Shown here in pieces: positions 27,446 through 36,139 of a stretch of DNA of 64,000 bases. The translations under genes were made by a program, and so were the position numbers. The notes under the pieces are model-generated. The model had not been told where the DNA came from. It saw only the letters and a program-made list of their open reading frames with translations, and searched no databases. Source of the DNA: Rubrobacter xylanophilus DSM 9941 (GTDB lineage: Bacteria > Actinomycetota > Rubrobacteria > Rubrobacterales > Rubrobacteraceae); NCBI RefSeq assembly GCF_000014185.1, contig NC_008148.1:3142001-3206000 (forward strand), in the 5' to 3' direction. Positions within the stretch are counted from its first letter, which is position 1; every line of letters starts with the position of its first letter.

Positions 27446-28300
27446 TCACCTCTTCTCGACCGCCCCGGCGTCCACCCGCAGCTGCTGGCCCGTGACGTAG
27501 CGGGCCTGGTCGGAGGCGAGCCAGAGCACGGCACCGGAGACGTCCTCGGGCTCCACCCAGGGGACGGGGAGGGCGTTGAGGGCGCGGAAGGCCCGGGCCG
27601 CCTCCTCGCGGGTGGGGGCGCGGTCGCCGCCGGGCAGAAAGAGGCGGTAGGTGGCCTCGTTGTGGATCATGGCGGTGTCGACGCTGGTGGGGTGGACGAC
27701 GTTCACCCGGATGCCGTGGGGCGCGAGCTCGTTGGCCAGCGTCTTCATGAGCCCGACCAGCCCGTGCTTGGAGGCCGCGTAGTGGGCGAGGTTCTCGAAG
27801 CCCACCACCGCCGCGGTGGAGCCGGTGAGGATGATGGAGCCGCCCCCGCCCCGCTCTATCATGTGGGGGATTGCGGCCTTGCAGGTGTGCCAGGCCCCGG
27901 TGAGGTTGGTCTCGAGCGTCTCGCGCCACTGCTCCGCGGTGATCTCCCAGGCCGGGGCGTAGCTGATCACGCCGGCGTTGGCGCACACGACGTCTATGCG
28001 CCCGAGCTCCGAGAGCCCCCTCTCCACCACCGCGCGCACCTGCTCCAGGCTGCGCACGTCGGCCTTCTGAGCCACCGCCCTCCTCCCCAGCCCCTCCACC
28101 ATCCGGGCCGTCCGGTCGAGCTCCTCCCGGCTGCCCAGGGGGTAGGGGACGCTGGCGAGGGGCTCGCAGAGGTCGCAGGCTACTATGTCCGCCCCCTCGC
28201 GGGCCAGGGCCAGCGCATGAGAGCGCCCCTGGCCGCGCGCCGCCCCGGTGATGAGGGCCACCCTGCCCTCCAGAAGGGGCCTCCTGCGCTCCCCGGCCAA
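27446..28300 (-). CDS. Mycofactocin-coupled SDR oxidoreductase
   Basis: A short-chain dehydrogenase of 284 residues. The NAD motif is ITGAARGQGRSHALALAREG near residues 17-36, the Asn is in CANAG, and the catalytic Ser/Tyr/Lys are in TGSTAAV and YAASKHG. After beta-2 there is an insert, CDLCEPLASVPYPLGSREEL, typical of the TIGR03971 group, which keeps NAD tightly bound and is thought to exchange electrons with mycofactocin. It sits between mftA and mftB, an unusual position. The start is a TTG about 21 nt after the mftA stop. Confidence 0.9.
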   Translation of the reverse strand: MAGERRRPLLEGRVALITGAARGQGRSHALALAREGADIVACDLCEPLASVPYPLGSREELDRTARMVEGLGRRAVAQKADVRSLEQVRAVVERGLSELGRIDVVCANAGVISYAPAWEITAEQWRETLETNLTGAWHTCKAAIPHMIERGGGGSIILTGSTAAVVGFENLAHYAASKHGLVGLMKTLANELAPHGIRVNVVHPTSVDTAMIHNEATYRLFLPGGDRAPTREEAARAFRALNALPVPWVEPEDVSGAVLWLASDQARYVTGQQLRVDAGAVEKR

Positions 28301-28321
28301 GGGATCTCTGCTCCGGGGCTC

Positions 28322-28495
28322 TCAGTAGACCCCGCACATGCCGTCTATGCTGATCTCCTCGATCAGGATCTCCTCCTCCACCCCGTCCTCCCCCCGGGGG
28401 GCTCCGGAGGTCTGTCGGCGGCCGGGCTCCTGCGCGCGCCCTTCCTCCCGGTCGAAAGACGCGGTAGCGGAAGACCTGTCTCGGGCGTTATCCAT
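28322..28495 (-). CDS. mftA: Mycofactocin precursor peptide MftA
   Basis: A 57-residue peptide, first gene of the operon. Its C-terminus EEISIDGMCGVY carries the invariant IDGMCGVY end, whose last Val-Tyr become the redox-active core. The N-terminal 40 residues are hydrophilic, rich in Arg, Glu and Ser, and longer than in many MftA peptides. An excellent ribosome site, GAAGGAGGAGAG, precedes the ATG. All downstream mft genes follow with gaps of at most about 40 nt. Confidence 0.95.
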   Translation of the reverse strand: MDNARDRSSATASFDREEGRAQEPGRRQTSGAPRGEDGVEEEILIEEISIDGMCGVY

Positions 28496-28537
28496 CTCTC
28501 CTCCTTCCCACACGCCGCAAAGACGGGACGCCGCAGC

Positions 28538-28567
28538 ATGATAACCCGCCCCCGCCCCCCGCCTCAA
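28538..28567 (-). promoter_or_regulatory. Probable promoter of the mycofactocin operon
   Basis: On the minus strand TTGAGG (28562-28567) and TATCAT (28538-28543) are separated by 18 bp. The predicted start near 28531 gives a leader of about 35 nt with the strong mftA ribosome site. The -35 overlaps the last codons of the DNA methyltransferase gene. No MftR-like TetR gene lies next to the operon in this window. Confidence 0.6.
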
Positions 28568-29364
28568 CCGGCCGGCCCCGGAGGCCTGGGGAGCGCCGCG
28601 CCGCGCCCGGCGGCCCTGATGCGGCGCCCGGCCAGCTCGGCGTATTCCCTCTCCAGCTCCGCGCCGACGAAGAAGCGGCCGAGCTCCTTCGCCGCCACCG
28701 CCGTGGTCCCCGAGCCGGTGAAGGGGTCGAAGACCAGCTCGCCCTCGCGCGTCGAGGCCAGAAGCGCCCGGCGCACCAGGCGCAGGGGCTTCTGGGTGGG
28801 GTGGTAGCCGTGCAGCCGCTCCGCGGAGGGGGGAGGCGGCATGCGCCAGACGGAGGAGAGCTGCGAGGTGGGGTCCGGGCCGTTCAGCAGGTCGTGGTTG
28901 AAGGTGTGCCCGCGCCCCTTGCTCGCCCAGATCAGGGTCTCGTGCGCGTGGGTGAACGCCGTGCGCAGGGCGTTGGGGGGAGGGTCGGGCTTCTCCCAGA
29001 CCACGGAGTTTATGAGGCGGAAGCCCAGCGACTGGAGCGCGAACCCCAGGCTGAAGATGATGTGGTGGGTGCCGGAGACCCAGATGCTCCCCCCGGGCCT
29101 CAGCACCCGCCGGGCCTCCCGGAGCCAGCGGAGGTTGAACTCGTGGTTGCCCCGATGCCCGAGCGGCCGGTCCCACTCGCCCTTGTCCACGGGCGCGAGC
29201 CGCCCGCCCCGCACCGTGACCCCGCCGCCCGAGAGCCGGTAGGGCGGGTCGGCGAAGATGGCGTCCACGCCCCCCGGCGGCATCAGGCGCATCAGCTCCA
29301 CGCAGTCGGCCAGGTAGACTACCGCCCCCGGCTCCCCGAACGCCTCGAGGTCTTTGAGCTCCAC
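28564..29364 (-). CDS. Solitary DNA methyltransferase (DPPY type, beta-class order)
   Basis: A 266-residue DNA amino-methyltransferase. The catalytic motif DAIFADPPYRLSGGG is near residues 34-48 and the SAM-binding motif VFDPFTGSGTTAVAAKELGR is near 215-234; catalytic motif first, SAM motif last is the beta-class order. GYHPTQKPLRLVRRALL lies between. DPPY fits N6-adenine methylation, although N4-cytosine cannot be excluded. There is no restriction endonuclease beside it, so it is probably a solitary methyltransferase. The ATG is the first start; the gene ends at the mycofactocin promoter. Confidence 0.88.
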   Translation of the reverse strand: MELKDLEAFGEPGAVVYLADCVELMRLMPPGGVDAIFADPPYRLSGGGVTVRGGRLAPVDKGEWDRPLGHRGNHEFNLRWLREARRVLRPGGSIWVSGTHHIIFSLGFALQSLGFRLINSVVWEKPDPPPNALRTAFTHAHETLIWASKGRGHTFNHDLLNGPDPTSQLSSVWRMPPPPSAERLHGYHPTQKPLRLVRRALLASTREGELVFDPFTGSGTTAVAAKELGRFFVGAELEREYAELAGRRIRAAGRGAALPRPPGPAG

Positions 29365-29378
29365 GGCAGCGGAGCCCT

Positions 29379-30902
29379 CTACTGGGCCGTCGAGAGCCGG
29401 GGCTCGGAAAGGTCGTCCAACGATGCCTTAGAACCCTCGACGAACCTGTCCACGTGCCCGCGGGGCATGGGTGTGGTGGCGAGGCTAACGCCGATCAACA
29501 AGACCGTGTTTACGATCAGCCCCCATATCCCGGCGTGAATGTCCAGGGGGGCAGGCGTGATGAAGAACGTAAAGAGAAGCATAACCAGGCTGCCGCCGAT
29601 CAGGCCGGCAAACGCCCCGGCCTTGGTCGCCCGCTTCCAGAAGAACGCGGCCACGATCAGGGGGAAGAACTGCACTACCGCCCCGTAAGCACCGAGCAGC
29701 AGCCCCACAAGGGTGGCCGGGTTGAAGAGCGCCAGTACGTAGGCGACCACCGAGATCACCACTACGAACACCCTGGTGAGCAGGACCACCCGACGCTCCG
29801 GCATCCCGCGGTTGAGCCCCGTGACGAAGAGATCCCGTACCAGCACCGTAGCGGCGGTGTGGGCCAGGTTCGAGCCGGTGGACATCGCCGCCGCCAAAGC
29901 CCCCGAGAGCATGATCCCTATAATCCACGGCGAGAAGTCCGCCACGTTGACCACCAGCTCAAGGAGCACATCGTCCGGGTTCTCCAGGGGGTTATCCTGG
30001 AGAACCAGAACGCCCGCAAAGCCTATGATCAGCACGGGGACCACGAGGTAAGCGTACAGCGGGTAGATGACGATGGTCTTCTTGATCGTCCTCTCGTTAT
30101 CGGCTCCATAGGATTTCATAAACAGGTGCGGCCACATGGTAAACCCGATAGCACTGACCAGGATGGCCGTGGAGAAGGCAGCCCAACTCATCTCCTGCCC
30201 CTCCGCGCCGGGCAGCGTCAGGTACTCCGGCGCCCTATCTCGCAGCTCTTGAAACATGGGCCCTACCCCGCCAAAAAACCGGTTCGCTACCGCCATTCCC
30301 AGGAACCAAGCGACCACCACCATGATGATCCCCTGAATCAGGTTGGTCCAGCCGATCCCCCTAAGCCCACTCGCATAGACGTAGATGGTGACCACCACGA
30401 ACGCGGCCAAAGCCCCCAGCCAGAACGGCACGTTTCCGCCTGTGGCGAACTCGAAGAGGTATCCGGAGCCCGTGATCTGGAGTGTCAGGTAGGGGATGAA
30501 AGCACCCACGCTGACCAGCGCGACGATGGCGGAGAGCCATCTGCTGTCGTAACGATCCGACATCAGATCGGCCTGGGTCAGGTATCCGCACCTCCTACCC
30601 AGCCGGGCCGTCCTCGGCCCCAACACCCACCAAGGCAAGAGCCCAAGCGTGACGTACGCCAGGATGTAGAAGGCGGGTGCGCCCCTGCTGTAGGCCCACC
30701 CCGGAGCACCGAGGAAGGTGAAGGCGCTGAAGATCTCGGCGCCCATGATAAAGAAGAGGATGAGCAGACCGATCTCGCGCCCCCCGGCTACGTAACCCAC
30801 CAGCGTAGAAGACTGTGCGCTGCGAGCCCCGAGCCCGATGAGGAGGATGAAGATCAGGTACGCGACCGTGATCCCGGTTACTATCATCCAGTCCTGTATC
30901 AC
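29379..30902 (-). CDS. Sodium/solute symporter (SSS family)
   Basis: A 507-residue permease with about 13 membrane helices. SSS-family patterns include YVAGGREIGLLILFFIMGAEIFSAFTFLGAPGWAYSRGAPAFY (residues about 34-76, only described here by ends) and, in the second half, GIMLSGALAAAMSTGSNLAHTAATV, the Na2-site region with the AAMST motif. The GTG start overlaps the stop of the DUF3311 gene (GTGA), which is its small partner. The substrate is probably a carboxylate or amino acid, but no neighbouring enzyme points to one. Base composition is slightly lower in GC than nearby genes. Confidence 0.88.
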   Translation of the reverse strand: MIQDWMIVTGITVAYLIFILLIGLGARSAQSSTLVGYVAGGREIGLLILFFIMGAEIFSAFTFLGAPGWAYSRGAPAFYILAYVTLGLLPWWVLGPRTARLGRRCGYLTQADLMSDRYDSRWLSAIVALVSVGAFIPYLTLQITGSGYLFEFATGGNVPFWLGALAAFVVVTIYVYASGLRGIGWTNLIQGIIMVVVAWFLGMAVANRFFGGVGPMFQELRDRAPEYLTLPGAEGQEMSWAAFSTAILVSAIGFTMWPHLFMKSYGADNERTIKKTIVIYPLYAYLVVPVLIIGFAGVLVLQDNPLENPDDVLLELVVNVADFSPWIIGIMLSGALAAAMSTGSNLAHTAATVLVRDLFVTGLNRGMPERRVVLLTRVFVVVISVVAYVLALFNPATLVGLLLGAYGAVVQFFPLIVAAFFWKRATKAGAFAGLIGGSLVMLLFTFFITPAPLDIHAGIWGLIVNTVLLIGVSLATTPMPRGHVDRFVEGSKASLDDLSEPRLSTAQ

Positions 30903-31147
30903 TCCCTGCCCCCGTGCTCCAGGCGGTACAGGATCACGCACCCCACAAAGACCATGAAAACCCAGAACACATACCAGAAAAAGAAGAACGGCAGCCCGAG
31001 CACCATCGGCTCTATGCGGTTGGCTATGACCGCCCCAGGCCACATCATGGCGATGGTGCACACAAGGAAATAGGTGCCCATCCCCAGCGCGATTTTCTTG
31101 CCGCGGTCCAAACCTCCCTCCCTCACCCCTTTGCCAGCGCCCACCAT
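30899..31147 (-). CDS. DUF3311 small membrane protein, symporter partner
   Basis: An 82-residue protein with two membrane helices (TYFLVCTIAMMWPGAVIANRI and LPFFFFWYVFWVFMVFVGCV), the second with the aromatic FFFFWYVFW pattern typical of DUF3311. This family usually sits upstream of, and overlaps, an SSS symporter, as it does here. The ATG is assumed; GTG or TTG codons 8-14 residues later are alternatives with purine-rich upstream sequence. Confidence 0.8.
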   Translation of the reverse strand: MVGAGKGVREGGLDRGKKIALGMGTYFLVCTIAMMWPGAVIANRIEPMVLGLPFFFFWYVFWVFMVFVGCVILYRLEHGGRE

Positions 31148-31244
31148 TCTACCCTGCCTATGAACGAAAACCGGGTTCTGGGGATGCTCTTGGTTGGGGG
31201 CGGGCCCGGTCCGGAGTTGATGGATGCCTTGCCCGCAGGGCGTT

Positions 31245-31724
31245 CTAACCAGCCCCCTCCGGGGCGAAGTCCCGCTCCGGGCGGCCCTCCAGCTCGGCCA
31301 CGGCGGGCAGGAACCAGCCCGGGCGGGGCCGGGAGCGGCCGGAGCGCATGTCGTAGAAGACGTGGACCGCGGACCCGTCGGCCACCGGGGAACCTCCGGC
31401 GAAGGAGGGCCCCTTGCGCAGCTCGTAGTCCATCACGAACGAGCGGTTGCCCACGCTCCGGATGCTCGCGGCCCCGTGCAGCTCGTCCCCGAACAGCAGC
31501 TCCGCCCGGTAGCGGACGGTGGTCTCGGCGATCACGTAGCGGCCGCCGGGGATGATCCCGCCGGCCTCGAACTCGGAGACCCCGACGACCTCCGCGAGCG
31601 CTCGCCAGTAGGCGAAGCGCAGCGACTCGAAGAACTGCAGGTAGACGGCGTTGTTCACGTGGCCGTAGGGGTCGAGGTCCTGGTAGCGGATCTCGAGCCG
31701 CCTCACCACCGGAGGTTTCTTCAA
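31245..31724 (-). CDS. Acyl-CoA thioesterase-like hot-dog protein (4HBT)
   Basis: A 159-residue single hot-dog domain protein. The motif EIRYQDLDPYGHVNNAVYLQF near residues 11-31 carries the catalytic Asp of the 4-hydroxybenzoyl-CoA thioesterase group. Further strands are VIAETTVRYRAELLFGDEL and SFVMDYELRKG. The TTG start has GGGGGTGG upstream; a longer frame from 31787 lacks similarity. It is divergent from the TPR gene. The acyl substrate is unknown. Confidence 0.85.
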   Translation of the reverse strand: MKKPPVVRRLEIRYQDLDPYGHVNNAVYLQFFESLRFAYWRALAEVVGVSEFEAGGIIPGGRYVIAETTVRYRAELLFGDELHGAASIRSVGNRSFVMDYELRKGPSFAGGSPVADGSAVHVFYDMRSGRSRPRPGWFLPAVAELEGRPERDFAPEGAG

Positions 31725-31804
31725 GGAGCCACCCCCTCGCTTCCCGCTGGCAGGGGAGGAAATTTTACACGTAAGCGCCCGGCCCATCTGATTTAATTAC
31801 CCCG

Positions 31805-33139
31805 ATGGAACACAGGGAGCTGATCGAGCAGGGCGAGGCGCTCGCGAGCGAGGGCCTCGTGGAGGAGGCCCTGGAGCGCTTCGAGCAGGCGCTGCAGCGG
31901 GCCCCGGACGACCCGGAGGTGGTCGAGGCCGTGGGCCGGGCCCTTCTCGGGCTGGGACGCCTGGAGGAGGCCGAGGCCAGCTTTCTGGACGCGCTGGAGA
32001 TGGACCCCGGGTGGGTCGCCCCGCGGATGGGGCTGGCGATGGTGGCGATGCGCCGGGACGAGCCCTTCAAGATCGTCCACCACCTGGAGCGGGCCATAGA
32101 GGCCGACCCCGAGCAGCCCGACGCCTACGTGGAGCTCGGCCGCTACTACGGGCTCATGGGGGAGCCGCTGCTGGCCCGGGCCACCTTCGAGCGGTGGCTG
32201 GCCCGGCACCCGGACGACGCGGACATGCTGATAAACGCCGGGCTCACGCTCTTTGACGCCGGCGACTACGGCCCGGCGCTGGAGTTCTTCGAGCGGGCGG
32301 TGGAGGCGGCGGAAGACGCCGAGCAGCGCCTGGGGGCGCTCACCTTCCGGGCGAACGCGCTGGACATGCTCGGCCGCTACGAGGAGGCGGTGGCCGCCTA
32401 CGAAGGGGTCATAGCCGAGGAAGCGCGGTGGTGGGAGGCCCACGCCAACCTGGGCATCTGCCACGCCCGGAGCGGGCGCCCGGAGGAGGCGGAGGCGGCC
32501 TTCCGGCGCGGGCTCGAGGCATGCCCCGGCTCCCCGGAGATGCGGGACGAGCTGGCCGCCCACCTGCTGGCCTACGGCGGCGACCCCCGCGAGGCGCTGG
32601 CGCTCGCCGAGGAGGCCGTGGCCCTGGGGAGCGACGAGATCCGGCACCTCTACACTTTAGGCGAGGCGCGGCTGGCCAACGGCGACGAGGAGGGGGCGAT
32701 GGACGCCTACCGGAGGGTCCTGGAGCTGGACCCGGAGAACCCGGAGGCCCACCTGGAGCTCGGCATCCTCCACGACCGGCGCGGGGAGCGGCAGCGGGCC
32801 GAGAAGCACTTCCTGGAGTCGCTCAAAGCCGACCCCTCAAACCCCCGGGCGCTCTACTCCTACGCCAACGTCTACTACACGTCCGGGGAGCTGGAGACGG
32901 CCGAGGAGCTGCTGGCGCGGGCGCTCGCCGCGGACCCGGGCTACTCCCCCGCCCTCTCGGCGCTCGCGAGCATCCGGGCCCGGAGGGGGGAGTACGCCGC
33001 CTCGCTGGAATACCTGGAGAAGGCCGTCGAGGCGGGGGAGCGCGACGTCGAGCACTTCAAGCGGGCCCTGGAGTTCGCCCCCCTGAGGCAGGACCCCCGC
33101 TTCCGGAGGCTCCTCTCGCGCATGGCCGAGGGGGACTGA
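31805..33139 (+). CDS. Tetratricopeptide repeat protein
   Basis: A 444-residue soluble protein made almost wholly of 34-residue TPR units, at least ten of them. Typical units read GLVEEALERFEQALQRAPDD and ALLGLGRLEEAEASFLDALE. There is no signal peptide or membrane helix, so it is a cytoplasmic scaffold with unknown partners. A TTTAAT box at 31792-31797 lies 7 nt before the ATG and there is no Shine-Dalgarno sequence, so the mRNA may be leaderless. It may be co-transcribed with the small membrane protein 9 nt downstream. Confidence 0.88.
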   Translation: MEHRELIEQGEALASEGLVEEALERFEQALQRAPDDPEVVEAVGRALLGLGRLEEAEASFLDALEMDPGWVAPRMGLAMVAMRRDEPFKIVHHLERAIEADPEQPDAYVELGRYYGLMGEPLLARATFERWLARHPDDADMLINAGLTLFDAGDYGPALEFFERAVEAAEDAEQRLGALTFRANALDMLGRYEEAVAAYEGVIAEEARWWEAHANLGICHARSGRPEEAEAAFRRGLEACPGSPEMRDELAAHLLAYGGDPREALALAEEAVALGSDEIRHLYTLGEARLANGDEEGAMDAYRRVLELDPENPEAHLELGILHDRRGERQRAEKHFLESLKADPSNPRALYSYANVYYTSGELETAEELLARALAADPGYSPALSALASIRARRGEYAASLEYLEKAVEAGERDVEHFKRALEFAPLRQDPRFRRLLSRMAEGD

Positions 33140-33148
33140 GCGGCCGCC

Positions 33149-33370
33149 GTGCCCGCGGGGTTGGCGCTGGGGCTCCTCTTGCTGCTCGCGGGCCTTGGCG
33201 GGGTCGCCTACGGGCTCTACGCGCTGCTGCGCGGGGGCCGGGGGCAGGGCGGCGGCATAGGCCCGATCCCGGAGCGGGGGGTGCACGTGATCGCCGGGCT
33301 CAGGATGCTGGCCGTGGGGATCGTGTGCCTCGCCGCCGGGGGCTACCTGCTGTGGTCCCACCTCGCGTAG
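33149..33370 (+). CDS. Small two-helix membrane protein, unknown
   Basis: A 73-residue protein from a GTG start with two hydrophobic helices (about residues 4-27 and 46-70) joined by a Gly-rich loop, GGRGQGGGIGPIPERG. I recognise no family. It follows the TPR gene by 9 nt on the same strand, and ends 6 nt before a convergent HD-domain gene. Confidence 0.55.
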   Translation: MPAGLALGLLLLLAGLGGVAYGLYALLRGGRGQGGGIGPIPERGVHVIAGLRMLAVGIVCLAAGGYLLWSHLA

Positions 33371-33376
33371 GAGGAG

Positions 33377-33982
33377 CTACAGGAGCCGCAGCCCGCCCGT
33401 CGAGCGCCCCAGGTCCTCCAGAAAGCCCTCCGTCTCCAGGGCGCGCTCGCGGGCGATGGCCCTGCTGCTCTCGAAGATGAGCAGATCCGGGATGGTGCGG
33501 TGCAGGCTCCGGGCGTGGGCTATGGCCGCCGGGATGTCCGGGACCTCCTCCTCCAGCCCGACCATGGCCAGCACCCGCGAGACCCCGACCGCCCCCAGGT
33601 AGTCCAGGGCCACGGCGTCCTTGAGCAGCGCCCCCTCCACGGAGGAGCCGGGCCTGGAGCCGGGCGGGTGGTGCCGGACGGCGTCGACTATCACCCGGCG
33701 GGCGCGCGGGGGGAAGTCCGCGTCCTTCAGGATCCTGTCGGCCGCGATGGCGGAGCGCTCGGCGTGGTCCGGGGCCTCCCGCATGTTGTACGCCTTGTAC
33801 AGCCCGATATCGTGCAGCAGGGCGGCGAGGTGCAGGATCTCGGCGTCGTGCTCGAGCCGCTCGGCGAGCGCCAGCTCGCGGGCAAGCTCGGAGACCCGTC
33901 GGCAGTGGCCGTAGCCCCATACGGGGTGGGTGCCGACGCGGGAGACGAGCTCCTCGACCTCGTGCACGAGCGTACTACGCAT
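33377..33982 (-). CDS. HD-domain phosphohydrolase
   Basis: A 201-residue HD-superfamily protein. The metal site is formed by His26 (GYGHCRRV), His57-Asp58 (LAALLHDIGLYK) and the later DAVRHHPPG and DAVALDYLGAVG pieces. This arrangement fits predicted phosphohydrolases that act on small nucleotides, but the substrate cannot be told. It is a single gene between convergent and same-strand neighbours. Confidence 0.85.
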   Translation of the reverse strand: MRSTLVHEVEELVSRVGTHPVWGYGHCRRVSELARELALAERLEHDAEILHLAALLHDIGLYKAYNMREAPDHAERSAIAADRILKDADFPPRARRVIVDAVRHHPPGSRPGSSVEGALLKDAVALDYLGAVGVSRVLAMVGLEEEVPDIPAAIAHARSLHRTIPDLLIFESSRAIARERALETEGFLEDLGRSTGGLRLL

Positions 33983-34020
33983 CGCAGGTAACGCAGTCTA
34001 AACGATGCCGGGGCCCGCGG

Positions 34021-34950
34021 CTAACGGGCGACGAGGAGCTCCCGCGGGAGGGGCCGCGCCTCTTCCGGGCCGGGAGGCGAGACCGGCGCCTCCGGGTGGA
34101 GGAGGGCGGCGAGGAGCTCGACCCCCCGCACCAGGCGCGGGCCGGGGCGGGAGAAGTATGCGTTGGCGTCCACCGCCCAGACCCTCCCCTCCCGCACCGC
34201 GGGCGTCCCCTCCCAGCCGGGGACCCTCGCCAGCAGCCCGGCCTCCCGCAGCGTGCGCCCCACGCCGAAGCCGCAGGGCATCAGGACCACGGCCTCCGGC
34301 GCACCGCCGACGACCTCCTCCCAGCCCAGGCGTCGGGAGGGCTCGCCGGGGGCGGCGAGGAGCGGCTCCCCGCCCGCCAGCTCCACCATCTCCGGCACCC
34401 AGTGCCCGGCGGAGAAGGGCGGGTCGAGCCACTCCAGGCAGGCGACCCGCGGCCGGGGGAGCCCGGCGGTGGCCCGGGCGACCCGCCGCAGCCTCTCGCG
34501 CAGCCCCGCGACCCGCTCGCGGGCCTCCCGGCCCCGCCCGAGGGCCTCCCCCACCCGCACCGCGTCCGAGAGCACCTCCTCCAGGGAGGAGGGGTTCAGG
34601 GAGAGCACCGCGGGACGCCGGGGGAGGGCGGAGATCGCCGCCTCCACCACGCCGGGCGAGACGGCGCAGACCTCGCAGAGGCCCTGCGTGATCACCAGGT
34701 CCGGCTCCAGCCGGCGCAGGAGAGAGGCGTCGAGGGAGTAGAGGCTCGCCCCGTCGGTGACGCTCCGCACGGCGGCGTCCACCTCCGCGCTCGTCATGCT
34801 GCGGTGGTCGATCCCGCTGGAGGTCAGGCGCGGCAGGGAGCGGACCTCCGGGGGATGGTCGCACTCGTGGGTGACGCCGACCAGGGCCTCCCCCGCCCCG
34901 GCGAAGAAGACCATCTCCGTCGCCCCCGGAAGCAGCGAGACGGCGCGCAT
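34021..34950 (-). CDS. BtuF-like (cobalamin-binding) protein without signal peptide
   Basis: A 309-residue protein of the periplasmic binding protein class III (BtuF) type. It begins directly with the first beta-strand, MRAVSLLPGATEMVFFAGAG, with no signal peptide or lipobox. LVITQGLCEVCAVSPGVVEAA is typical of the BtuF-like group annotated as cobalamin binding; CLEWLDPPFSAGHWVPEMVELAGG and VVLMPCGFGVGR follow. No BtuCD permease is present. The start codon shares a base with the stop of the M50 protease gene (TGATG), so the two are coupled. A cytoplasmic role seems likely, but its ligand is inferred from family resemblance. Confidence 0.78.
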   Translation of the reverse strand: MRAVSLLPGATEMVFFAGAGEALVGVTHECDHPPEVRSLPRLTSSGIDHRSMTSAEVDAAVRSVTDGASLYSLDASLLRRLEPDLVITQGLCEVCAVSPGVVEAAISALPRRPAVLSLNPSSLEEVLSDAVRVGEALGRGREARERVAGLRERLRRVARATAGLPRPRVACLEWLDPPFSAGHWVPEMVELAGGEPLLAAPGEPSRRLGWEEVVGGAPEAVVLMPCGFGVGRTLREAGLLARVPGWEGTPAVREGRVWAVDANAYFSRPGPRLVRGVELLAALLHPEAPVSPPGPEEARPLPRELLVAR

Positions 34951-36080
34951 CAGCGCCCCCAGGGCGCGGGCCGCTGCTGCAGCTTGCGGATGTCGCGCAG
35001 CAGCGCCGCCTGGCTCATGTCCTCCACCGTCAGCATCCCGACCAGCTCCCCGTCCTCGACCACCGGGATCGCGCGCAGGCCGCTCTCCTGCAGGAGCTTC
35101 TGCCCCTCGGCGAACAGGTCGGCCTCCGGGGAGATCGTGGGGAACTCGGTGCGCATGATCTGGCGCACCTCGCTGAAGCGGTCCGGGGAGTGGGCGGCGG
35201 ACATGATCTCGTTGCGCGTCAGCATCCCCACCAGCCTGCCGTCCTCGTCCACCACGGGGAAGTCGGTCTGGTAGCCGTGGATGACGGAGTCGAGCACCTG
35301 GCCGAAGGTGTGCCAGGGGGTTACCGTCTCCGTCCTCCTGCGGGTGCCCATGACGTCGCGGACGGTGAGGCCGCGCATCAGCTCGCGCTGGCGCACGAGC
35401 TCGGCCTCCCCGCCGGCCCCGAAGAAGATGAAGACGGCGATGAGCACCAAGAGCAGGTTCCCCCCCAGCAGCCCGTAGATGAAGAACAGCAGGGCGAAGC
35501 CCTGTCCCACGGCCGAGGAGATGTCCGTCGCCCGCACGGGCCCCACCCGGGAGGCCAGCAGGCCCCGCAGCACCCGGCCGCCGTCCATGGGGAAGGCCGG
35601 GATCAGGTTGAAGACCGCCAGCAGAACGTTCACCACCCCGAGAAAGGAGAAGAACTGCCCGGCCGAGTCGGCGGCGGAGACGAAGCCGGTGGCGCCGAAG
35701 GGGGAGGAGCCGAGCAGGTAGCCGACGCCGAAGAAGACGGGGGCGAGCACCACGTTCACCAGGGGGCCCGCGATGGCGATCTTCACCTCGTCGGCGGGCC
35801 TCTCGGGGAGGGACTTCATCCGGGCCAGGCCGCCGATGGGCAGGAGGGTGATGTCGTTTATCTCTATGCCGAGGCGCTGGGCGGTGAGGGAGTGGCCGTA
35901 CTCGTGCAGCAGGACGCACACGAAGAGGCCCAGGATCAGGCCGATGACCGCCAGCGCCCGCCCGGCGCTCCCGGTGGCCTGGTAGGCCAGAAGGCCGAAG
36001 AAGACGATGAGCAGCAGGAAGGTCCAGTGGACCTTCACGTCGATGCCGAACGCCCGGCCTATCTTGAAGGAGCCGCCCAT
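34950..36080 (-). CDS. Site-2-protease-type M50 metallopeptidase with two CBS domains
   Basis: A 376-residue intramembrane zinc protease. HEYGH (His59, Glu60 and His63) lies in the second membrane segment, and NLIPAFPMDGGR (Asp166) supplies the third zinc ligand. About six hydrophobic segments occupy residues 17-230. Two CBS domains follow (about 236-290 and 305-362; TDFPVVDEDGRLVGMLTRNE and LRAIPVVEDGELVGMLTVED), which usually bind adenine nucleotides. This is the S2P group 3 layout. The target protein is unknown. The gene heads a two-gene unit with the BtuF-like protein. Confidence 0.9.
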   Translation of the reverse strand: MGGSFKIGRAFGIDVKVHWTFLLLIVFFGLLAYQATGSAGRALAVIGLILGLFVCVLLHEYGHSLTAQRLGIEINDITLLPIGGLARMKSLPERPADEVKIAIAGPLVNVVLAPVFFGVGYLLGSSPFGATGFVSAADSAGQFFSFLGVVNVLLAVFNLIPAFPMDGGRVLRGLLASRVGPVRATDISSAVGQGFALLFFIYGLLGGNLLLVLIAVFIFFGAGGEAELVRQRELMRGLTVRDVMGTRRRTETVTPWHTFGQVLDSVIHGYQTDFPVVDEDGRLVGMLTRNEIMSAAHSPDRFSEVRQIMRTEFPTISPEADLFAEGQKLLQESGLRAIPVVEDGELVGMLTVEDMSQAALLRDIRKLQQRPAPWGR

Positions 36081-36139
36081 CTCGCGGACAGTTTACCCCA
36101 TCGGCCGCCCCCGCAACCCCTGCTAGAATCCCTGGTGCC

